DNA from: Dendrobium chrysotoxum
Taxonomy: Eukaryota; Streptophyta; Magnoliopsida; Asparagales; Orchidaceae
Direction: 5' to 3'
DNA: 64,000 nt
Assembly (NCBI GenBank): GCA_019925795.1
Contig: CM034304.1
Coordinates: 14,562,720-14,626,719 of the forward strand
Shown here one piece after another: positions 10,860 to 23,114 of the stretch (the first letter of the stretch is position 1; each line of letters starts with the position of its first letter). Made by a program: the position numbers and the translations under genes. The notes beneath the pieces are model-generated. The model was given only the letters and a program-made list of their open reading frames with translations. It was not told where the DNA came from and did not search any database.

Positions 10860-13850
10860 AACTGCAAAATTAGCCACACCAATCCCATCAGCTCCACCAA
10901 TCAAAAGAATAACCACAAAGGATCATTTAGATCCTCTTGTTAATTGGCCAAAATTAATAGAAGATATCATGAAGATGGCCCATGTTCTGATGTTGAGTTG
11001 GACATTGATACGCCATATGAGTTTGAGTTTGTTGAACTTCAATCTTGATAAGCCAGAAATATTATATTGCCCGAGGTCGACTCAGCTATACTTAAGTTTG
11101 AGATGCATTTCGATAATTCGTTCACCAAACTCTTAGAGATACAAGTTGTTCCACAATCTCCAGTAGTATTATCTGCTCCATCATCAGCTACTTGGGTTAA
11201 CTATGTTCTACCACTTCTTCAACCTCTAAATTATCAAGTGTTTCTTGTACAGCTAGTTGATCATCTATAGTGGCATGATGAATGGTGAATTTAAAGCCGA
11301 AGCTCCCAGATCCTTTCATAGCAATATAGCATTTCTCCGCTACTACTTTCTGAGATGTCTAGGTTCCAATTTTGCCTCAAGAACTACTTTGGGTATTATC
11401 TTCAAAAGAAGAGTATTTTTAGCCAGAGTATGTTACTGCAAAGCTATCATAACTATCAATTCTTCTCCAAGTAAATCATCACAATATATCTATGTAAAAA
11501 ATATTATGAGAGCCTATAATTTTGGCCAATTAATATTGTTGGCTAGTCTAATACCAAGTTAGACAAAAAATTGACAACTTTCAAACTAATTCCTATCTGG
11601 TGAACATAAAAGAGAAAAGAGTCGAACAAAATTTCCTATTTCCTTCAAAATAAATTGTTCAATCAATGTTAGGCCCTTCCGAAGCTTGAGATAATAACAA
11701 AAACTTTTTTCCTTTATAAAAGAATCATTAAGAACCCACTTAAAAGAATTAAAAATTATAAGATGAAAACATTAATAAATTCGATACAATCAAACAATAG
11801 CTTAAACGCCACCTTCTTCAATACAAAAATGGGGCAATATCATTAAATAGTGTTTCCAATTCTTCAGATAAGAGTAAAAAAAAAAGCATTCTTATACCCA
11901 TAGTAATATTAATGATAGAAAATTTTGTAGCCGATAATTGGCCCTCTCTCTTAGATGCATCATCATTGTCCAATTGGCCCAACATGTCAACCACAAATTT
12001 AGTTGATCAAATAGACATACAACAAATTTCGAGAATATTACTCGATTCTTTAAGGTGAGTAATCAACGATGCAACATCGATAATGCCTGAGAATCAATGC
12101 CAAGTCAAGGGCCGCTGACCCTATACAATCATATAATGACTTCTAGCTTCTGGTAGAGAATGATTGACCTCTTTTGGTGCATTTCTAAAACTGATATTCT
12201 TTGCACCAATATACCACCAATAATTACTATAAATCAAAGCCGCACAATATTTGATGATCTCTCAATAGTTAGAAATTCATTGCACCAATATACCACCAAC
12301 AATTAACATAAATCAAAGCCACACAATATTTCATGATCTCTCAATAGTTAATAATAGTCGTTGCTCTATGGAGCCTCCATAGTAGCTAGAAGAATAGACA
12401 CTCCTCTCCTCATTAGCACCAATATAACATTTAGTAATTTATAACTTTTGCACTGTTGATCTATCGGTAACTACTTTGCAACCAAACCTCTATAGCTCCT
12501 CCACAATGGTCAACAAAAAATCATGCTTCCCATCATCTGCCAAACTATTAATGATAGAAAGGCGCAGAAGTTGAAATTATTAGCTGCCCATAAGAATAGT
12601 GAGTAAGAGAAAAATCAACAAAAGCTTTATCACTCCAAGAATAAACTCCATAACGAGTAGTACAAAGAAAAAGATATATTCTCCACTTCGTGATTGTCCA
12701 ATTTATTATTCTCTTCTTCCCTACTCTCGTCTTTTTTGCTTCTCCATCTTGATAACTACTAGCTTCCTAAGTTTTTTTATTAGTCAAAAAGTTTTATGTA
12801 GCTCTAAGGCGCTAATCTTATCAACATTTTGTGCTTTCATTATGATATGGCTTGCAGAAGGAAAAATGATGTCAAGAACCCCAAAGAAACAAATTCATTT
12901 GTGGATCTCTACAACATGTCCCAAAGATGATAGGAGAAGCAATCTATGTGATGTTGACAAAAATTGCCAACTTGATTAATTGTTGTACAATAATCATATA
13001 TTATAACCTAATTGCTCTACTCATGCAAGGGCAATTTTGAAGAAGCCCCTCCCTTCCCTTCATCAATCTTCTATCACAAAGCGAGAGATGAAAACGCTAG
13101 AAAAAGAGCTGGACTAGGGATAAAGAAGGGACTAACAGAGATCCTCAATAAAAACTTGTTCGAGAGAGTAAAGACAACAAGGATTGTGGTACCTTTCTCT
13201 ATCTTTATGGGGGGCATCATTAAGGAGCCCCTCTGTAGAAGTTTATTTTTTCTCAACTTAAACCAAACTAAAGGATCACCAGCTTGGTGAAGCATGTTAC
13301 TGAATTTGAGCATATGATGCATTTTTTTATATCATTCAATGCCATATCCTTCTTACCACTTTGAAAGATGTCACACTGTTGTGGCTTTTCAAGCTCCCAA
13401 TAGAAGAATCTCGCTTTCAAGCAGTTTAAACAAAAAATATTCACATATTTTTTCAATACCTTGTCGAGAGTTTAAGCCCTAGATTCATCCTAGAGATGTT
13501 GAGATTTTATGACCTTGATACCTAAATCTAAAAGGCATCCCTAATCGGGGGATGAGGGATGGCATATTCATGTTTATCATCATTAAATATCTATATGAGA
13601 CAATGGCAAACTTCTAGAAAATGTTAGAGTTCACAAAAAGACTAGTATTCCTCTTCATCTACTTCTACTTGCCCTATATTCCCAACAAATATAAGGAACA
13701 GGAATGGCACCATGCATGCTGACGAATACAAAGAATACCCTTCCAAAAGACTGCATAGGGGTTCAGTAATACCACCCTCCTTGAACACAAGGACTACATA
13801 CAACTACATGCTCCTCCCACTGGCTTAATAAGCAAAGGGCTCTCCCTCCT
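10860..13850. other. Intron sequence, unassigned; contains a 79-bp duplication
   Basis: I recognise no protein in the open frames 11067-11270, 11257-11562, 12599-12979 or 13012-13290. Segment 12202-12280 is repeated imperfectly at 12281-12359, both beginning TGCACCAATATACCACCAA and ending CTCTCAATAGTTA. The moderately balanced base composition could reflect an old transposon internal region, but no diagnostic motif is visible. Confidence 0.45.
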
Positions 13851-13852
13851 CT

Positions 13853-14746
13853 TATGATACACCGACACTTCTCTTAAAGAGATATGCAATGTCTGATATG
13901 TATCGGACACGACACACATCCGACATGCCTCTAACACGTGTTGGACATGTCGAAGACGTGTCCAATTAAAAAAATATTAAAAGTAAATTGAACAAGCGTA
14001 TCCGACACACTTGTCTTAATATTTTATGAATTTTTTTAAATATATTTCTTGTTCCTTAAATTTTTATTTATTATAAAAATAAAAATAAAATTTATTATTT
14101 CCTTTCCATAGCCCCAAAGTAATTGCCCATACTCAATATCCCATTCCCCGAATATTTTAATTTTTATTTCTCATTAGCAGTTAATGGTAAGGGTTTCACA
14201 ACAACCCACGATGACATCTCTCCAATGTCATCACAACATCAATATTTTAAAATCATCTCAACACTTAAGTTTGATGCTATTTTGACATTGACGCTCAACA
14301 CCAGCAATTTTTACACCCACAATCGCCCTTGTGCCGTCTCGACATCTCATCTTTGTTCAACGTCATCTCAACATCGACAATTGACATCGTCTTGACATCG
14401 AGGCCCAATGTTGTGTCAATATCAATGCCTGATGCCCATTACAAAATATCGATGCTCGACTCTTGACAGCATTATCATCTCCCCTCTAGATACATGACAC
14501 GATATTCACGCCCGACTCTCAATATCCTAATATTAATTATTTAAGCATAGATCATTGTTAAATGACTTATTATTTCTCAATTATTCTTAATATTTTATTT
14601 ATTCGATTTTATACACTATTTTTAAGATATAAAAATTATAATACCGTGTACAACCTGTATCTGTGTCATATATTTTTAATAATTGAGGTGTCTCATGTCT
14701 GTGTCGTATAGTGTCCGTGTCGCCGGATTCGTGTTTGTGCATCAGA
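13853..14746. mobile_element. Putative non-autonomous DNA transposon with long degenerate GACAC-rich inverted ends
   Basis: The left end begins TATGATACACCGACAC and the reverse complement of the right end begins TCTGATGCACAAACAC, matching at 12 of 16 positions. Both ends continue with repeated CGGACACGACAC-like words for about 100 bp. The interior (14215-14520) is a degenerate run of CATCTCAACATC-type words. No clear target duplication or transposase was found, so the superfamily is open; a Mutator-like MITE would be one option. Confidence 0.42.
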
Positions 14747-15245
14747 ATTTCCTCTCAATAGCTTACACCCAAAGGTTCTACTGTGATATAGAGTAGGGAC
14801 CATTTTAGCTAGCTATCAAAGCTAAATGTCCTGCAAGAGAGGGAGGATGAATTTGAATTCAGCTTCTATAACCCCATAACCACAAACATAACATGAACAG
14901 TTGTATGGAGCAAAAGAACTTAATCAACTTATTCGTGGAGGGCCAATTGAAGAGTTCCTCATTGATGCAAGGAGGGGCAACCATAAGGAGCTGAAAGAAG
15001 AGACCATGATAATTGATGCCAGGCCAATCACTACTATCATTGGCTGCATTAGAATAGAAGCCTAATATCAAGCAACATTAGAGGCGTGGAAAATAATATA
15101 GGGTAAACTATGATTAGCCTTGTGGTAATGTGTAGAGGGGGTGAACATTTTTTGTGCAGTTGGTGGTTAACTAGGGTTAGGTTTTGTGGAATTTATTTAA
15201 GTGGTATATAGCTATAGATATGAGATTTTTCTTTTGTGTGTGTGT

Positions 15246-15265
15246 GGGGGGGGGGGGGGGGGGGG
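15246..15265. repeat. Homopolymer run of 20 G after a (TG)n tract
   Basis: The tract (TG)n runs directly into about 20 consecutive G. It could form a quadruplex, and its length in the assembly is uncertain. Confidence 0.85.
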
Positions 15266-15284
15266 AGGCGATGGACACGGTGGA

Positions 15285-15400
15285 GGTGAAGGAGAAAGAC
15301 TATGGAAGTACCACAATATCAAGCCACCAATCTATAACCAAAGGTGAAGGAGAAAGACTATGGAAGTACCACAATATCAAGCCACCAATCTATAACCAAA
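15285..15400. repeat. Perfect 58-bp tandem duplication
   Basis: Bases 15285-15342 and 15343-15400 are identical by direct reading, both starting GGTGAAGGAGAAAGAC and ending CTATAACCAAA. The lack of any mismatch in an otherwise decayed region marks this as a recent event or an assembly duplication. Confidence 0.95.
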
Positions 15401-16243
15401 CTTGCAACTAACTGATGAAAATTCATTGAAACATTTTATGCTTTAAAGAGTACATGATGTGTATACAGAAATCAAAGAAAAAAAAATACATAACATTATT
15501 CAATTGAGGGATTGGCCAACCCAAAAATGAAAGGGTAGTGATTCCAATCTACAAGCAATCTTCAGTTTCTTTTTTCATTGGTTGGTCAAGCAATATAGGT
15601 AGGAGGTGGTTTTCAATTTCATCACATGTAACTTGCCCATTTAAGGGTGTCATACATGCTTAATTGGAAGGAAGATTGGAACTTGAATTGAAGCATATAT
15701 TGATAATTAAGCCAAGATAGATTAACGAAGCTTAGGATATTTTGTTTTTTTGTACAAAAAGGATTATTACAAGAATATTATGATGTTTTATTTTTGTCCA
15801 TGGTTATTATAATAAGAATAATTATTATTGTAATATTGAGACTCTAATAGGTAATTAGTATTTTTTTAATGTGAGTTGATGATTATCATCAAGTGGTCGA
15901 CCATGTCAAAGCCAAGAATAGGTTATGCATGGGTATGATCTAATTACCTATGTTAATTATATGAATTGATCTGTCCATATTGCGACTGACATATGATTGA
16001 TCTGTCCATGGCAACATCCAAGTATGATCTACTCATGCAAGTCATGTCCAAAGGAGGATAATCTATACGAAAGAAAAGATTCATAATCGTCGTCCATTGC
16101 CACCTCAAATCAAGGCTATAGCTTCTTCACCACATGGTCCTGCCAATCTCTCCCTACTTTCCCCTTGAAATTATCAAACTCTCAATTTTGAACTAGATAC
16201 CATAACCTACCGTCCTTCCCACATCCAAGACTTGATCACCCAT

Positions 16244-18386
16244 TAGGGGTGTAAACAAGTAGAGTCGAGCTCAAGTTACCCCTGGATTGAACTTGAGCTT
16301 GATTTATTAATTAAGTTCGAGCTCGAGCTTTATATTACGAGTTCGAGCTGGTTTATTTATTGTGGAAGAGAAAAAATGATTATAACACAAGTAATTATTA
16401 CAACAAAATAGTAAAAAAATGATAACAACAGCAACATCAAACTTTTATCCCACTACATGGAGTCGACTATATGAATCCCTTTTCTCTATTGTGTCCTGCT
16501 AAGAGTCAAATTCTCATTTAAATTTAATTAAGAAACATCATTTCTAATATTTTCTAACCAAGTCTTTTTAGGTCTACCTCTTTCTTTCTTAACATAAACC
16601 CAATCTAATACATCTACTCTCCAAAATCAATCCACGGAAGACTGCTGCTTTGTGTGACCAAACCATCTAAGGAACTCTCTCTAATCATATCTTCCACTGG
16701 AGCTACTCCAACCTTTTCACATATATGCTCGTTTCATATTCTATCACTAAGAGTAAAGCCACTCATTCACCTAAGCATCCCTATCTCTGCAACACTTAAC
16801 TTAATATTATGCTTCTCTTTTCATAGCTAACATTCCACACCATAAAGCATTACAGGTCTCACTACCATCTTATAAAATTTTCCCTTAAGTTTGTGGGAGA
16901 CATTTCTATCACACAAGCCTGATGCATTCCTCTACTTCAATCATCCAACTTGAATTCTACTAATAATATCCCCATCTATTTCACCATCATTCTGAACAAT
17001 AGACCCAAGATATCTAAAATGTGTACTCTAATTAATGACTTGATCGCCCAAAGTCACAATCCCCCATTAGATCAATTATTACTTAAATTACACTATATAT
17101 TCGATTTTAGATCAACTCAAACGAAAATCTTTATACTCTAAGGTTGACCTCCATAATTCAAGTTACCTTCAACTCCCTCTCTAGTCTTATCAACAAGAAG
17201 AATATCATCGATAAAAAACATACACCAGGGTACAACCTCTTGCATATGTCTAGTGAGAAAATCTATGGCTAAAACAAAAAGATATGAGATTAAGGCTGAT
17301 CCTTGATGTAATCCAACTTAAATAGGAAAATACTTGGTTAAACCACCTTGTGTTTGAACACAAGTAATAGCTCCTGCATATATATCTTTAATGACTTGAA
17401 TAAAAATATTATTAACCCCTTTCTTTTCTAGAACTCTTCATAGCACTTCTCTTGGAACTTTATCATATGTTTTTTCTAAATCAATAAATATCATATGTAG
17501 ATCCTTCTTATTCTCTGTATACTTCCATCAAAGCTCTCAATAAATGTATAACTTCTATAGTAGACCTACACGGCATGAATCCAAATTAATTTTGAGAAAC
17601 ATTAGCATCACGTCGAAACCGATGCTCCATAACTCTCTACCATAGTTTTAAAGTATGACACATTAACTTAATTCTTCTATAATTTGCACAATCTTGTGCA
17701 TCATCTTTATTCTTAAAAAGTAGGAATCAATATACTCATTCTTCACTCATCTAACATCTTTTTGGTCTTCAAAATAATATTAAAAATTTTAGTAAGCCAA
17801 GAAATTCCTTCATCCCCTAAGCATTTCCACACCTCTAATGCAATATCATTAGGTCCAACAGCTTTTCCACACTTCATTTTCTTTAAAACCTCTCTAACTT
17901 CAGTTTTACTAATACGTCGATAAAAATAAAAATCTCTATTTTCATTTAGAGTACTAAGGTCACTAAAGTCAATCATATTTTTATAATCTTTATTGAAAAG
18001 CTTAGCAAAATATCTTATCCACCTTTGTTGAATATCCTCTTCTAATAAAAACACTTTTTTATCTTTATCCTTAATGCACTTCACTTGAACTAAATCTGTA
18101 CTACTCCTATCTATTTGTTTAGCTAACTTATAGAAGAATCACTTAATATAAAATAAATGAGATATAGTTTTTAAACATTTTAAACAATTTTATACTTAAA
18201 ATCCTAAATACTAATATATTTTGAGTGCAATTTATATTAATATTTTTAAAAATAAGATAGCTTGTGAGCTAATGAGTCAAGTCAAGGCTGACTCAAGTTT
18301 GGCTCGTTAGCTCATCGAGTCGACTCACGAGCTTTTATCTCGTGAGCTTGAGTCGGTAAACCGAGTCGACTTGACTCACACCCCTA
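16244..18386. mobile_element. hAT-like MITE split by LINE copy C
   Basis: The left end reads TAGGGGTGTAAACAAGT and the reverse complement of the right end reads TAGGGGTGTGAGTCAAGT, followed on both sides by GAGTCGA / GAGCTCGAG-type subterminal words. This TAGGGGTG terminus is common among plant hAT-type MITEs. The flanking 8-mers TCACCCAT (16236-16243) and TTGCCTAT (18387-18394) agree at 5 of 8 positions with all differences transitions, a plausible decayed target duplication. Removing the LINE leaves about 430 bp, a normal MITE size. Confidence 0.6.
16424..18134 (-). mobile_element. RTE-type LINE, copy C, 5'-truncated, nested in a MITE
   Basis: The copy starts at the left with an inverted AACAACAGC tail and runs to about 18134, equivalent to position 4740 of copy A. 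The open piece 18084-17743 (113 codons) has MKCIKDKDK, LEEDIQQRW and GKAVGPND, the lead-in to the reverse transcriptase. Further pieces follow in other frames, for example near 17190-17350. The RWFGH motif near 16665 keeps its Trp codon, unlike copies A and B. Truncation at the 5' end is the usual result of incomplete target-primed reverse transcription. Confidence 0.83.
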
Positions 18387-19868
18387 TTGCCTATTCTCCT
18401 ACCAACCCTAAAATCCCTCCTCAAGCTCTCCAACTCCTCATGCAAAGAAAAACCTAGTTAATCAATTTAGCTCCGACGTTCTGACCAGAGTTTACCTTCG
18501 GGTCCCCGATCAGGTTTTCCATTCACAAGAAAAAAAAGAGATTCCAGCTTCTGACGAGAAGCATTGGACAGGTTTAGCTTGTACGCAATTCTTTTTTAAA
18601 AATCCAAGCGGGCCCTCTTCTTCCCAAAGGAAGATAGAAAATGCCCGAGCTTTTCCTTAACTTCTGAAGGCGTTAGAGAAGTGTTCCCCGCGGACCCAGC
18701 GCCAGTTGACTTCTGAAGGCTTCTAGTTCTCAATTCACCCCCCACCCAAAAAAAAAACTACCATACACCACTTAATGATCATATCTAGACAGTGATTGTT
18801 GACCTCAACAGACAAATAAAAAAATTTTCTCAAAAATCAAATCACCTGTAGCTCGGACACCTGCCATGCTTTGCACTTCGACGCCTCTTGTCTCCCATAA
18901 TCATCGCGATTCGCTCATCCTGCAGGCCTCTACTGCTCCTGCTATTGAAATGAGAAGCAATTGAAGCTCTACGTTCCAATCATGCTTATTCCTCTCTACC
19001 AAACTCTATAAACGAGCCCTCCATTCCTCTGCAAGCTGCAAGCAATGACTTGATCCATTCCACTTAGCATACCCGCATTGTCACCATCCACCAACCGCAA
19101 GCTGCCGGACGGATCTCAACCGCAGGACCAACCTCCAGCTCGAGTAATTGACCTTGAGCCAGCCCAATTGAAACCCCTGCTGCTGTCGCCTGCTCGATCG
19201 ATCCCACTACCTACTGCCATAGCTACCTCCGACCCTGTCCATCAACAACAGCCGCAACTCCACAACCAACCGGCCTTGTTCGATTCCTGCAGTAGCCAAC
19301 TACCTCTGATCCCAACCTCCGATTTCCACACCTGGATAGGACCCTCCAGCCATAAATATACAGCCCTCAAGCCATAGATCCACCCGACTGGATCCACGCC
19401 TAACAAGGCTCTGTCTCCTATTCTTGTCGCAATCTTCCACAACAAGACCTATCGATCCAGCCGATCCGTCGACTCCTTCAAATTAACCAACGAATCACCT
19501 CCAGCCAGTCAAACTCCTCAACTCTCGATCTCCTACCCAATCTATTGCAAGCTCCAAAGCTTCCACACACCTCAATTTAACGACCTTCAAACCCGCTCGG
19601 CCCAATACCCATCTTTGACCCAACCACAAGCTTCCCCTATTTGATCAACCTCAACCCTCTTCACGTTTAAATCCAAATCCCATTAGCCTCAAGCAGAGCC
19701 CGACGACAATCTCCTCACGATCGACTCAATCTCCCTCTCCCATTTGCAAACCTAGCCCAACGAGGACCTCAACCCGCTCGTATCTCCTCCTACAACCAGA
19801 GCCACCTGATCTTATCACCTGCAGCCAATCCAACTCATTCCTCACACTCAACTCAAAACAACGAGTTA
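18387..19868. other. C-rich intron block, unassigned
   Basis: From about 18400 to 19860 the plus strand is unusually C-rich and contains an open frame at 19078-19377 (99 codons, Pro/Ser/Gln-rich) with no recognisable domain. It may belong to a long LTR or untranslated leader of the gypsy relic further right, but I cannot show this. Confidence 0.4.
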
Positions 19869-19873
19869 ACAGG

Positions 19874-20082
19874 TAATAATAATAATAATAGTTAATTATT
19901 ATTGTAATTATTTTAGTTAATTCATTTCAATTAATTATTATTATAATGATAATAGTTATTATTATTATTAAAAAAGTTCCAAAAAAGAAATGATGAATAA
20001 AAAAAAAGAGAGAATGTCAAAAAAAAGAAAAAGAAGAAAAATAAAAAAAGAAAAAATATAGAAAAAAAGAGAAGAAAACAAA
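19874..20082. repeat. (TAA)n/(ATT)n microsatellite and A-rich tract
   Basis: AATAATAAT and ATTATTATT repeats (19876-19970) run into an A-rich tract with GAAAAA words (19971-20080). Open frames across it on the minus strand are low-complexity Phe/Asn repeats and not genes. Confidence 0.85.
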
Positions 20083-20204
20083 AATGAATTTTGTGCCTCG
20101 GTCCTTGTGCCCTCGACCTCGACACAACTGTCAACATCAACATCATCGCCGTCACTTCTCTTTAGCAAGCTATAATGTTCCAAATCACGTCCTCAGTGCT
20201 TGTG

Positions 20205-21600
20205 GCACGCCGGGAAACCGCCTATACATGTTTTTCTTAGCGTGGTAGGAAGAAACCTGGTGCGAAATTTGCGACGAGGCGGGTAGGCCCTGTACACGCT
20301 TTTTTTAGAGTGGCGGGGACAATCTTAAGTACGTGTGTACAAGCTTCAGTGCCTATGAGGAAAAACTGTGCATTTCAAAATAGGTACATCTGAAGACCCA
20401 TATACACTTTCTTAGCATGGTGGGATTGAAGACTATAGTCGCGGTGTCAGCTGGCACCTACCATACACATTTTTCTTAGAGTAACGGGAAGGCCCAGCTC
20501 CCCAAATTTCTCCTAAACAGAGAAGATGCTGGAAGGCTACAGAAATGCAGACTAAAATGCACAGGATTCAAATGAATAACAGGGGACCAAATTTGAACAA
20601 ATGCAGGGAACAAAACTTGTCCTGGATCGCAGGGAATTGAACCTTAAACTCTAAAATACACAACCAAATGAAAAATGCAAATACTAAATAATAGTTAAAG
20701 TCACTAAAACAAATATGAATGCACAACCAAGGAACATGCGACAGATGAAATTCTGAGCATTACTTGTATACAAACAAAGATCAAGTAATAATATGCAGCA
20801 TTCACATCAATAGTACCCTGCAAGTAGAAAGAGGGACAAGTGTGCACTGAACAACAACTTGCTAGCCAACATGTACAAAAAGAATTTAATGATGAATGCA
20901 ACTCACCAATCAGTGTGCGTAGGGAAACCAGTAAAGAATGCAGCTCAACGGGTGTATCGTTCCCCACAAGCACTGAAGGTCAATTAAGGGATGAATGTAG
21001 TGACTCGCCTGTCAACATGCACAGAGAAATCAATGGCGAATGCTAACGACGAACATGTAGTATATGCTAGATCATTCCTATAATCAATGATAAATAATCA
21101 TCTAACAAATGCACTGATCCCCTGCAAGCAGAGATGATCAATACGCAGCAAATGCAAGTGCCTACGAGCAACTGTAGGAGATTCGTCGTGCACATAACAG
21201 CTCGCCCACATGTTAAAGTAGTAGCACAATGACGAAGTGTATGAACTTGTAGCAAATACAAAAGTCAAACTTGCAGATAACACTATAAGACTTGCATTCC
21301 CTACAGCTTGCCTACATGTGACGACAAAAGGCCCATAATGCACACAACAGTTAGCCTACGAGCTGAGCTGACGATTCACGAATGCCTGCTAATGGCGAAC
21401 AAATTCAATAAAGCTTGAAATGCATACTAGCTTGTCTGCAAGAAGCAACGAGTGACAAGTAATGCACACTATAACTTGCCTACAAGCAATACTGAAAGAG
21501 ACATGCCAAGTGTAATTCACCTACATGCAACACCCAATAGCTCCTAAATACTTAGTATTGGACTGCAAGTAATGTTGAATGAAGCTTGCATTATGTGACA
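20205..21600. repeat. Two degenerate short-period repeat zones
   Basis: In 20205-20490 the motif TACAC(A/G)(T/C)TTTTCTTAG followed by GTGG(T/C)GGGA recurs about four times near 20224, 20293, 20402 and 20465. In 20830-21600 words such as ACTTGCCTACAAGCAA, AATGCAC and GCAACGA recur every 40-60 bp. Neither zone has a stable coding frame. They may be part of the LTR or leader of the gypsy relic ending at 23087. Confidence 0.5.
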
Positions 21601-23087
21601 AACTGAAGACAAAGAAATTTAATAGTATATCAGCTGAACCTTTGGTCTCATTAGATTATGATACCTCAATGTTGAATCTCCAAAGAATTGCAGTCCCTTA
21701 TAAATTGACAAAGTATTACAGGAGAGGATTGAGACTGCTAAAACATTAGCTCTGAAGGCAGAAATTGGTGTTCAACATATACTATTCCTTAATGAAATTG
21801 CTGTCAATGATCTGCAAATGTTGTACGAAGGTGCGCTGCTAAACAATGTCACCAGATCCGCAATGCTCGTACTATCAAACAAATATACGGTCGTGCCATT
21901 GACCGAGATATTTATTTTATACATTCATATAGGCCGACAATGAACCTGGTCCTCTGTCGATAAATTGACAAAGTCGACAAGATTCAACCAACAAAATGAA
22001 TTGCCCATAAGCACCCCGATGATGGCCATGTTAACAGAGAATCTCAATCGGAGTGGACTTCAAATATCTAAAAATGCCTCTCAAATTCCCAAATACCCAT
22101 AAAAAAATCAAAATTTCAAAAATCACCCCAAAATCAAGATATTTAAAATGAAACAAGTCATCAAATGCTTAAAGCAAAACACATCCACCCTTCGCAACAG
22201 TTTTTTGAGGTGGACAAATATGAAAATTACTTTAGTTCACAAAGAGAAAATGTCTAGTCGAGAATATTACTAAGATTCATTTTCAATCTGTCTCTTTCAA
22301 TAAGGACGAACACGTGTCCTCTAACCGGTGATTTTGCCGCCAAATAACACCACTGGTAAACAGTTATGACTAGGACCCTCTGACTGGGCGGTTTTGCTGT
22401 CAAATGACACCATTAAATTACGGTCATAATCAGAGTTCGTATGTTCCCAACGGCTTCAAATCATTGAGTAATGAATCAATATGATATGATCGATAGTGTA
22501 CAAAGCCCTCTATTAGCTAAGGTGAATTCAAATTTGTCCCCTTAAACAAATATTCATTCTAGGTCTACAAGGTATCCTTAAATGAAGCAACCCATGACTA
22601 CCAATAAGGATCCTTCTATCAGGTTGGATCGACTACCTCCTCTGATTAAGTTGACCAGGGACCATGATGACCCGGGACGACGAAACCATAGGATCTTGAT
22701 TGGGAGGGAGTATCATCATCTCCCCCACCATCCGCTTTATGTGCAAGGTAATAAGTTTTCAATTTTAATTATTAAATTTTTAGAAATCAAATCATGCTTC
22801 TACTATATGGAAGATTCTCTGTATATGTTTGACGACTAGCCTTAATCGAAAGTTCTCTCACTATCAAGAGAGGTAATTAACTATAGGGGCTTGTGCCTAT
22901 AGGAAACCTGAACTCATATCATAAAGTCCTCGCAAAATGAGGGAGAAATCTCTAGGTAGTGTCTTATTTAAAACTCAATCTATCTTCGAAAAATTTGCCT
23001 CAAAACTTAAGCGTTAAAACTCTCTACGAGGACCTGAAAGAAAGAAAAAGGTCGCTAAGAGACCGGGGAGCGAATTTTCAGAGCCCA
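21601..23087 (+). mobile_element. Probable 5' LTR end of a Ty3/gypsy relic
   Basis: The block ending in GAGCCCA at 23087 sits 8 bp before a decayed primer binding site, which is the geometry of a 5' LTR. The LTR start is not resolved. An imperfect 60-bp duplication lies at 22317-22436, with CCTCTAACCGGTGATTTTGC echoed by CCTCTGACTGGGCGGTTTTG. The frame at 22582-22839 is probably chance. Confidence 0.5.
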
Positions 23088-23095
23088 TAGATTTT

Positions 23096-23114
23096 TGGCA
23101 ACTCCACTGAAAAT
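23096..23114 (+). other. Decayed gypsy primer binding site
   Basis: The sequence TTGGCAACTCCACTGAAAAT resembles the TGGCGACTCCACTGGGGA primer binding site I recall for plant Tat-lineage gypsy elements. All differences are G-to-A. It fixes the element orientation as plus and places gag downstream, as observed. Confidence 0.62.

Larger units (their letters stand above)
14747..16243. other. Intron sequence with simple repeats, no gene
   Basis: Apart from the poly-G run and the 58-bp duplication listed separately, I see only AT-rich sequence. Short frames at 14859-15071 and 15184-15411 have no recognisable similarity. Confidence 0.5.

Noticed and set aside
19931..20183. Minus-strand Phe-rich frames resembling membrane proteins
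   Set aside because: They are translations of the A-rich and (ATT)n tract.
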